From NCBI RefSeq assembly GCF_965363235.1, contig NC_134849.1, positions 50,228,122-50,292,121 of the forward strand: DNA of 64,000 nt, read 5' to 3'. Made by a program: the position numbers and the translations under genes. This DNA comes from Mytilus galloprovincialis. Its lineage: Eukaryota > Mollusca > Bivalvia > Mytilida > Mytilidae. A model generated the notes under the pieces. The model did no database searches. It was not told the origin of the DNA and saw nothing but the letters and a program-made list of their open reading frames with translations. Below are positions 55,727-64,000 of the stretch, piece after piece; the stretch's first letter is position 1, and each line of letters opens with the position of its first letter.

Positions 55727-55952
55727 GAGTTGTCCTCAGTAATGGACAGGAATGGGTGGACTTACGAAGATTTACTATGGTAGCGCTCAAAGACTTTGGA
55801 GTTGGTAAAAAATCATTAGAAGAGAAAATACAGGAAGAAGCACGATTTCTAGTAGAACTGCTTGCAAAGCAAAATAAAAAACCTTTTGATGTCAGTAAAG
55901 TCTTTTCAAAGGCCACGTCGAATATAATATCCAGTATAATTTTTGGATCAAG
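55727..55952 (+). pseudogene. P450 pseudogene 3, exon 2
   Basis: 226 bp, open, acceptor AATAG and donor GTACGC. Encodes VLSNGQEWVDLRRFTMVALK through ATSNIISSIIFGSR. Its preservation suggests the gene was lost recently. Confidence 0.9.
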
Positions 55953-56051
55953 GTACGCACATATAAAATGACATTCAGTTTTTTACTCGCAGGTACAGTC
56001 ATTGAGTTGTTTTGGGGTAATCCTATCTGATATCATCTGGCCTAGGACCAC

Positions 56052-56628
56052 AATTAAGGGGGCTCGCGGGTCTAAATCAATTTCTATATTTAATATAGGA
56101 TTTTCTATATTTTTCTATAAATCAACTTTATCTTATACTTAATAGAAAAATGAAATAAAAAATGGAGTCACCGTTCATTTACGCTCACAATCTGCCTTCA
56201 AAGGTAGCATACATTTTTGTTAATGTCCTTTTTTTTCTGTTGAACTAATAGGAGAAATAGCGGTAATATCAAAATAAAAAAAGAACTAAATTACAGAAAT
56301 CGCTTAAATTTTACAATTATTTAGTTTATGTACAGCTTATTCGAAAACAACAATAAAAAATATAGGTCACCGATGAATTAAAAAAGATATTTCAATTTTA
56401 ATGCCAAAAAATGTCATTTGTGCACCAAAGGGAGATAATTTGGAGCTTTTTCAATGATATTTACATTTTAAAAGTCACCTCGGGCCAAAATGATTTGATT
56501 TTTTGGAATAATTTTTGTACCATATGATAAATTAACAACTATTTTAAAAGGTCATAAATAAAATTTCTCATAAAAAATTAATGTTTAATTTTTTTCTGAA
56601 AATCTTATACCCGCGAGCCTCCTTAATT
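56052..56628. mobile_element. MITE with AATTAAGGGGGCTCGCGGGT ends
   Basis: Left end AATTAAGGGGGCTCGCGGGT, right end ACCCGCGAGCCTCCTTAATT: inverted repeats of about 24 bp with two mismatches, 577 bp long, AT-rich and non-coding inside. In pseudogene 3 intron 2. Confidence 0.8.
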
Positions 56629-58475
56629 CCCATTGTCGTAGTCGTAGAATTATAGTTCCTAATTATTATATGGGGTATTTCTTCCTAAATAATCTGTCTA
56701 CTGTTATTATGGTTATATTTGAAATGTTTACTATTTAAGTGGTACTTTCAGTTGCATATATATTGAAATAAGTAAATCTTGTGGAAACAAATATTGTTGA
56801 AAGTGAAAGTAGTGATTTGGCCAAAATGAAAGTAGGGTACAATTAGCCTTTGCCATTTATCAAGCACTGATGGATTGTTTTGGGATAAGCATATTTTATT
56901 AGAATAGTAGTAGCCTATAAGCAGTTAAATTTATTTCATGTTTGAAGCGGTGCATATTTTTTTTTTATTTAACTTGACTTTAATCGAAAAATGCATTGTA
57001 GCCAAGGGGAAGAACAATTGTGTTCAGAGGACTTCTGACCAAATTAAGATCAATAATTCAGTTTGAGAGAAACTTTGATTTTATCACATTTACAATTAAG
57101 CCATATGATTGATATGGAGGAATTGGGGGAATAAATTTAACTTTAATTTTGTTTTAATTGAAAATCCACAATTTTCACTTTTGTACGGTAAAGCGATTTT
57201 TAAATGAATGCTGTAAAGAATTGACACTCTATAACGGTCACTTTAGTATTATCATAATAAATGTCAATATAATTTAAAGCATTAAGCTAAGATAGACATT
57301 TTATAAGTTTTTTATACATCTTTATCCGGTCAAATCGATTACACACATAATTTAAATGATCATGGAATGACATTTACCCTGTTACAACTTATTATGGAAG
57401 AGATACAACAAAATGAACAAAGATTCTTTAGTTAAGGTAGCGGTCATTTAGATATTGCTATAACATCAAAATTGGGACGACAAAAGAAAGATAAATTAAA
57501 ATAATATGTAGTATAAATCGTAAATAAAATACTTAAATGAACCTCAATTTGTTTCAAACGAAACCAGTGTTACGAATGTTATGAATTTATCATTGAAAAG
57601 GCCATCAAAATTATCCTTATCCTTGGTTGCTATAAGAAGCCATTCCCTCTCAAGTCAAACTACGGCATATATTACAGGGTTCATAAAATTCGCAGTAAAC
57701 AAATCAAACTCCTGATAATTATGATGGAGGACCTAGGCAGCGATCCCGGTACCTCTAGCAAATTTGGATGAACATATCCAACTGGTAGACTTCGATTGGT
57801 TCACGATGCGATATCGCGATTTTTTTTGGCTGGATTTTTTTGTAATTCTTCCCAAAACGTTTCTTTTGTCGAAATGAGAAGTATTTGTCATTTAATTAAG
57901 TGTCTGGTCAAAAACAATCTCTTTACTGTAAAATAATATTTGTAAATTATGGATTGTCCGTTTTAACCAAATTAAAGTATAATGTATCTCCTCACAAAGC
58001 TTAAAAATTACAATAAATGGGCTCGATAATATACAGCACAATTAGTAGTGTATTATAGTCTAGACGCCATTTTATTAACCATCCAAGTGACCTTTGAAGA
58101 ATGCCAACGGTAATATGACCTTATATAAACATACAAATAAATATAGATATACAGCGAACTCTTGCAATTGAATTTTTCTATGTCTGTTTGATTTCATGCT
58201 TCAGAACAAAGGAATTTATAACTTGTTTTCATTTTTATGGAAGGTGAATTGTGTATTGCTTATTATTTTGAAACATATAATGGACTCTCAGCATTGAAAA
58301 AATCTGATGCAGGGTGATTGTATTGTTGTAATGCAAAATATCCGGTAAAATATAATGGCTCCTCGGGCCGTTTAGTTTATAAAGTTTTGGTACCAAATAC
58401 CTGTTTACATTATAATAAGTATTTCAGTTTAATACAAAATTACAGATTATATGTATGTTTACTTTCTCGTTTCAG
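56629..58475. other. Pseudogene 3 intron 2, remainder
   Basis: No repeat or exon I can define. Confidence 0.45.
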
Positions 58476-58602
58476 ATTTGACTTTAACGATCCAGTTTTT
58501 ATACGTCTACTTGGAAATATAGACTATTTATTTAAAAATAATGCGGGAGTGGAAAATATGATACCTTTACTTACTTATCTGAATCCATTTAGTAATTTAA
58601 GA
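58476..58602 (+). pseudogene. P450 pseudogene 3, exon 3 (donor lost)
   Basis: Acceptor CGTTTCAG is good. The coding similarity to gene 2 exon 3 holds to NPF; no GT donor follows where expected and the frame runs to a TGA at 58615-58617. Confidence 0.8.
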
Positions 58603-58604
58603 CA

Positions 58605-58868
58605 AGACATGATTTGATTTGCTATTTAGGTGTTTTAGCGTCACTTTTAAATACCGCATTTAGGCTTTTCCCTGACGGTCAGTTTTTATCGGTTGACGAA
58701 GCCGGAGTGCCCGGAGAAAACCACCGAACTTCGTTAGGAAAATTGACAATTCCAGTCAATTAAGATTGGAGTCGAGTGCACACGGATGAGCAGGGTTCCA
58801 ACTCACAACTGCAGTGTTGACAGTGATTACAATATCGACTACATAGAGCACTCTACCACCGAGGCCCC
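58605..58868 (-). mobile_element. tRNA-derived SINE, full head to tail
   Basis: On the minus strand: a tRNA-like head (GGGGCCTCGGTGGTAGAGTG with A box; GAGTTGGAACCCTG as B box), a central GGTGGTTTTCTCCGGGCACT then CCGGCTTCG like the core of bivalve SINEs I recall, and a tail GTGACGCTAAAACACC shared with 20620-20795. It begins where exon 3 of pseudogene 3 breaks off. Confidence 0.8.
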
Positions 58869-60425
58869 GTAAGGACAACAATTGAGTTTAACTTACATGG
58901 TAAATAAACTCATCTTAGATGCCAAGACTAAAATTATACACCTACGCCAGACGCGCAATTCTTCTACAAAAGACTCACCATTGACATTAAATTATTGTTA
59001 CTGACAGAGTATGTCTTCACAAGTTAAATGCATCAGATAAGGTGATTATTAGGTTATTTGGGTCTATATAAAATACAGCTTTCTTCATCTTTAGTTAAGT
59101 TATGAAGTCATATATATTCATTTTCGTTGTATAGATCTTCAAGTTTGTCTAGATCGTCGGATCTCAATGTTTTAGTTTGGGGCGTTTCCTAATGAGGGGA
59201 TATCTACAAAAATACAAGTACTAACGTATGTCTTTAGCACTTTTAAGTTTTGAAATTGATCATTCCTAATTAAGTTAATACTAGAAAAATTCAAGTACTA
59301 ACGTATGCCTTTTGATACCCAGGTTTTAGAATGGAGCATTCCTAATGAATGAGGGCATATCTAGAAAAACACCAGTACTAAGGTATGTCGTTGGCATTCC
59401 ATGTTTTGACAATCGCATAATCCAACCAGATTGTGTAAATTGGTCTGAAAAATTGCAAGTTCCTTTGGTTCTCCTAACTATTGGCTGCTACTAGTCCGTA
59501 TTCAGATCAAATAAAAAATGCAATAGATGCATAGTTAAATTCTTAGTATGTCTAATAAAGTTGTACTTATTGTACTAAAATTCTTTCTTTATATCAATGC
59601 CATTGGGTGAAAAGATAGCCAGTTCTGAAACATCTATGATATATATGATGCCTTTGGTTGACTTAGTTTTAAGCTGATTAATTTCGTGATTTTATCAAAA
59701 TCTAAGGTAAAACAATGTGGAGCTTCAATTTGTTTGGCCATTTGTTTAGGCCCCTTTTTATATTTTCATAGGTCCCTATGTAGTTAAGAATCATCTGCCC
59801 TCCAGCATAGATTATTGTCACTGTTGTAATAAGATCAATCAAGAAAATTGCAACAAATCCGAAAAACATATTAATTAATAATCTACTTTACTTTCTTACA
59901 ATATACTAAGTAAATATTAGTGGTTGCCGCACCAAGATAAAAAAATTTGATGCAAATACCAAATATTTGAATAAAATCGTTCCTGCAAATAGTGATACGA
60001 CGAAAAATCCTTTTTCTATTTTTTAGTTTTCTAGTTTGTAATCTTCTAAATTAATATTTAAAAAAAATATATAGAATTATCTAGAAATTATGAAGACATC
60101 AGTATGCAGGAATAATTGTTTTCCTTAGGTTAAATGGGTAGTTGATTGTTATGCGCATTTTATCGTTCATTAAAACGTTTTTATGATTCATTTAAGGTGA
60201 TGCTAATTTCTATGGGAGGAACCAAAAACGGAGACGCCAGAAAATTATTAAGAACTCGTAACTATAGAAAACTATTACGATGCAACTTAAGGGGGAACTA
60301 AGACCAATCTACGAACAACCTGAGGGAGCTTTGATTTACACTCTTTGAATGATCTTAGAATGATCTCATCTTCCCCTTAATTCAGTACTTACGACCTCTC
60401 TTAATAAAATTTCTTGTTACCGGCC
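58869..60425. other. Intergenic; family B fragment and a 3-copy tandem repeat
   Basis: 58905-58990 is a family B fragment. 59180-59420 has three copies of a roughly 95-bp unit (CTAGAAAAA, then CAAGTACTAACGTATG, then GGAGCATTCCTAAT). No P450 exon 4-8 remnant is visible. Confidence 0.55.
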
Positions 60426-60656
60426 CATGGTCAGTAAATGAACACCATCGATGACAACTACATGTATATATATGTAAATTTGAATAAGGTAGTATCAAAT
60501 TTGAAGGTCAGCCCTACATGGTTGCACAATCACGATAACAAAAGTAAGATAGAATACATATCAAACATATCCAGGTAATACACGGAGCTTTAAAATCAGA
60601 TACGTGAGGAGTTAAACAACAACATAGAAAAATAGAAAGATAATTCAGTGTCTAGT
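60426..60656 (+). promoter_or_regulatory. Duplicated upstream block of gene 4
   Basis: Same as 30900-31119 apart from a few base differences, a TATATA expansion near 60466 and an 11-base insertion before GAGGAGTTAAAC. The breakpoint on the left is at CATGGTCAGTAAATG. Confidence 0.6.
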
Positions 60657-61023
60657 ATGATCGGAACTATTCTTCACTCAGTAGATGTATTCACAATCTT
60701 GACATTTTTTATAACACTTTTATTAGCTTACATTATTTGGGACAATGTGGTCCGAGTGAGAACGAACATTCCTGGCCCAACACCATGGCCGATAATAGGA
60801 AATATGCCGTCAATAATAGGGACTAAGAACGCAAGTGAAACATTTCTGCAGATGCAAAAGAAGTATGGAGATTTAGTTTATCTCAAGCTCGGTATATTAC
60901 CTATTGTTCTCGTTTATGGATACAAAAATGTGCATCAAGTGTTGGTTGACAATGGCAACAAGACAAAATTCAGACCCAGACACATACTTGAATTCCTTAA
61001 AACACTCTTCCCCGGGAAAACAG
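60657..61023 (+). CDS. Cytochrome P450 gene 4, exon 1 (copy of gene 2 exon 1), partial
   Basis: 367 bp, same start context, length and donor (ACAG|GTAAGA) as gene 2 exon 1. Encodes the anchor, hinge IPGPTPWPIIGN and KKYGDLVYLKLG. Against gene 2 I count one silent change in the first 330 bases and six changes in the last 40, altering four of the final ten or so residues (RHILEFLKTLFPGK). No exon 2 is seen in the 3 kb left, although in gene 2 exon 2 lies 4.5 kb away, so the gene may continue outside the window or may be a truncated duplicate. Confidence 0.8.
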
Positions 61024-62373
61024 GTAAGAGAGATACATGTAGATATCACAAGAGAGCTCCAGATGTCTCAATAGTGTCTGTATAAACAACAACAAAATGC
61101 ATCTTTAGAAATTGCAGGTTGCTTTTTTTACTTTTTTTGTATTGACTTCAAATATTACACATTTCTTTTCTTCTCCTTTTTTGCTCGTACAGTTTGATAA
61201 CTACAACAAGTGCAGCAATATCTAATCATTGTAAATATTTATTTTTATTCACGGTCAAAAGTTTAAACCTTTAAAGTACTTTATTATGATGTCACCGTTC
61301 CACCTTTTACTTCTTATACTTGTTATATTTATTTATATATTTACCATGTTTACTGAATTAAATAAGCCTCTTTAATTTATGAATTAGTGACGACATCAAC
61401 AGATCAATGTAGGATAACAAACTTAAATCAAATAGTTGGCTTTTTTTTTGTTTTTTTTTTGTTTTTGTTTTTTTTTTGGGGGGGGGGGGGGTTGGAACTA
61501 CTGCATGTTTTGTTTATCCGACATTGATTTTTGCATATTTCCTTATTGGTCAATCAATTTCTCCCAAATTTAGTTAAGAGGGGTGGGAGGGTCAGTGACA
61601 CATCTTTGTGAATTAAGTTTTTTTTTATCCTTCATTGAACTTTTGATGTCGTTCATTATCGGACAATGAGCAGGTTGAATTGAATGTATAACTTAGTTAT
61701 TTTAAGGTAACATGTCTCATGTATCTATGGCATTTTCACTACATATAAATACAGAAAAAAAAACATGTATCTTTCGCATAGAAATTAGCCGACATATATA
61801 CATATATAGAACACATTTGTGACCAGCCACGACATATCCAGGTTTATGGAGGTAGAACGTTATTGTGAGAAAAACGCCGTTAACTATGTGTGACTAGCCA
61901 CTTCCAGGTTTAGGAGGGTACATTGTCTAAAATTTGCTTTTTGTATATTTATCTATAATATTCCGAAACAAAACTCACTGTCATGTTTTATGACATATTT
62001 GTTGTATTAGCAATGAAACGAGTCATTTCGGATACCGGTATGAAAATGGGCCTGTTCTATGACGACTTTTATTTATTGAAGGCACTAATTTATAAAATAC
62101 AAAATTATTGTATTTATTGGTTCTTAGTAATGTTCAATAGCATATTTGAATAAAACTTCAAAAACTTAAATTTACTACAATACAAACAATTCTTAGCTCT
62201 ATTTTAGAACATGTAATTTAAACTTGTTGAAATGAAGTTAGTTTAAAATTTGTCAAAGTAAGCTTTAAGAATTCCGTTTTTTTTTCAAATTCGTCTTATA
62301 ATTTAGATTTATCATGCATGTCTCTAAACATAGTATGCGACGCGTAACAGTTTATAAGGAGGTGTTCTCATAT
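61024..62373 (+). repeat. Second copy of gene 2 intron 1 sequence
   Basis: From about 61245 this follows gene 2 intron 1 (32050-32633, then 34551-35133), without the 1.9-kb element and without the hairpin of 31503. It stops sharply after TTCTCATATAT, where family C sequence starts. Confidence 0.85.
61389..61653. mobile_element. MITE family D copy in gene 4 intron 1
   Basis: GACGACATCAACAGATCAAT to GAACTTTTGATGTCG; same insertion as 32207-32467. Contains T and G runs that differ in length from the gene 2 copy. Confidence 0.82.
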
Positions 62374-64000
62374 ATCACGGTGGGTACGGTTGTCTTGCGA
62401 GAGAATGTTCTGTGCTGGTGATTTGGTCCTGTCAGGTGCTGGTGGGTCCTGATTCTGTGCTGGTGGGTTTGTTTACATTGTATCAGAACGGCAATAAAAC
62501 AACCGTTTTGTTGCTTAATTTTTCTCTGATACGTCATTAGTACCATTCAAAGAATATTACAACAATTTGTTATTGCAAAAGTCGTGGAAGTTCGCCAAAC
62601 GAAATTGTCCTGACGATGTGCTGGTGATTAGAAAAACGGTCCTGGTTCTGTGCTCCTATGTCCTGGTTCTGTGTCTTTATGTTTTAGTTAAAAGTGGCAT
62701 ATATTCATGATCATTGATGCTTTACTGTTATGACTACTTAACTGGTATTTGCTTTCTTGAAATTGCCGTTGTTGTGAATCTGTTTACTTACTGTTATTAT
62801 GAGAGAAAAAAAAACCCTATTTTTTTTTATTTTTTTTTTAAATTAACTGTAATCTTATTTCTTGGCCTGTTAATGGAACCCCTCTTGCCCCTATTAAGAT
62901 AAGAAAAGATGTTTACGATTTTCGGGATTACGGTCTTTTTGCATTATCACCAAAATACGTTGTAAATTATACAATACTTATATAAAGGAGTCTCAAGATG
63001 AAGTGGTATGTTTGTCAATGGACAAATTTCCATAAGAAACCAAAGGAAGTATGTGTTAACAACCATCCGTCATCGTACGACCTTCAACAATAACCCATAA
63101 AATCCAACTGTAAAAGGTTTTGCATAAAAATGGAGAGTATAAATATTGAACAAAGAACATTTGAATCATGTGTCTTTAGCAGCTTAAAACAGATTTCTTT
63201 GTGAACAATTTAGTGCTGACTATAAGAATGACAATAGTATTGCGGTTTTAGTTTGGTTTGGTTTTTTTTTATTTGGGGGGGGGGAGGGGATATTAGTTAG
63301 AGCGAGGGCACAGTGAAAGTTTTAAGCCTGGATTAGTTTCCCGTAAGATTTAAAAGTTGTATTTTAAAAGAAAGATGTGTCTTTTAGCTATTAAGAATTA
63401 ACAGAATGAAGACGAGATAACCTAGAGAACACTAACAAAAATCATATTTCTTAGCTTTTTCATTTCAAAATTCCAAAATTAATATTTTTGATAAAGAATT
63501 AAGGGGGTTGGGAGTTAACAATGTGTCCTACTTTTCTATATTTAAATATTTTTATGAAAAAAGTCAAATGTGCCTTAATTCTAATTGAAAATGAGTAAAC
63601 GGAAAAAAATACCCAACTAAGAAATACACTTTTATTGGAATATTGGTAATATCACTAACTAAGCTTTTAAGTTTTGTGTGTCAAACACACCTTCTCTGTA
63701 GTAATGACTCGTTACTAAGATATTTCACTTTACCCAATTTTTTTCTTCATTTTTTGATATTGTCAATTCTTAGTATTATTATATTAAAATGTAGCCTTAA
63801 TTTATATTAAAAAAAACTGAATCTAAAGCCAGGTAAGGACTTAACCACCAACGCAAACACGCCTTGAAGGTAAAATGCGTACTCGACTGTCTGTAATTGA
63901 CCATTTATAGACTCCTTCCAAATAAAAACAAGCCGGGGTTGGGGGGTTCAGAGATGCAAATTAAGTACTTTGATCAATATTTTATCTTTTCGTGTATGGT
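62374..64000 (+). repeat. Inverted copy of 14083-15890, runs off the window
   Basis: Begins TCACGGTGGGTACGGTTGTC and follows the minus strand of 15890 down to about 14083 to the last base, with indels. No P450 exon lies in it. The element or duplication probably continues beyond the window. Confidence 0.78.

Larger units (their letters stand above)
53703..58602 (+). pseudogene. Cytochrome P450 gene 3, broken paralogue (exons 1-3 only)
   Basis: A clan-2 P450 relic in the same orientation as gene 2. Exon 1 is in two pieces: 53703 to about 53890 (anchor FVILTFLITLLVAYILW and hinge IPGPTPWPIVGN) and about 54683-54872 (FLKLREKYGD to KKLFPKEAG, then GTAAGA). They are separated by about 790 bp of inserted elements; without these the exon would be about the length of gene 1's. 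After KYGD there is an in-frame TAA where genes 1 and 2 have a hydrophobic codon. Exon 2 (55727-55952, 226 bp) is intact and well kept. Exon 3 (from 58476) reads FDFNDPVFIRLLGNIDYLFK to LNPFS, but its donor is lost next to a SINE. Exons 4-8 are not found before gene 4. It cannot make a P450: the I-helix, ExxR and haem Cys are all absent. Confidence 0.9.

Overview
This window looks like nuclear DNA of a marine bivalve, most likely a mussel close to Mytilus. The signs are AT-rich sequence, few long open frames, GT-AG introns and many dispersed repeats of kinds I recall (from memory, not a search) as abundant in Mytilus. I see no rRNA gene, no convincing functional tRNA gene, and nothing bacterial.

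The host genes form a cluster of clan-2 (CYP2-like) cytochrome P450s. Gene 1 (minus strand, 29071 to 16640) and gene 2 (plus strand, 31120 to 50070) stand head to head with a 2.05-kb interval between their start codons. I resolved both into eight coding exons with GT-AG borders and open frames (500 and 497 codons). Exons 2 to 8 have the same lengths in both: 226, 127, 151, 137, 97, 207 and 182 bp. Both keep the membrane anchor, the IPGPTPWP hinge, the AGTDTT I-helix motif, the ExxR K-helix motif, PERF, and an FSMGPRxCxG haem loop. Gene 3 (plus, 53703 to about 58602) is a broken paralogue: exon 1 is split by insertions and has an in-frame stop, and exons 4 to 8 are missing. Gene 4 (plus, from 60657) is a nearly identical copy of the promoter and exon 1 of gene 2; no further exon is seen before the window ends.

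Region by region: 1 to 16.6 kb is repeat-rich DNA with no gene I can support. 16.6 to 29.1 kb is gene 1, whose 7-kb intron 1 holds several inverted-repeat elements. 29.1 to 31.1 kb is the shared upstream interval. 31.1 to 50.1 kb is gene 2, with a 1.9-kb TIR element in intron 1, a 27-bp minisatellite in intron 3, a 53-bp array grown from its own exon-6/intron-6 junction, a decayed Penelope-like reverse-transcriptase copy in intron 6, and a whole-looking DIRS-type tyrosine-recombinase retrotransposon in intron 7. 53.7 to 58.9 kb is pseudogene 3. 60.4 to 62.4 kb is the gene 2 duplicate, which ends abruptly in an inverted copy of sequence found downstream of gene 1 (14.1 to 15.9 kb).

The intact P450s are expected to be ER-anchored monooxygenases fed by NADPH-P450 reductase; substrates cannot be read from sequence. 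The most unusual feature is the array at 42479 to 42910, where the end of a coding exon (the ExxR codons plus the splice donor) has been amplified in tandem inside the following intron.
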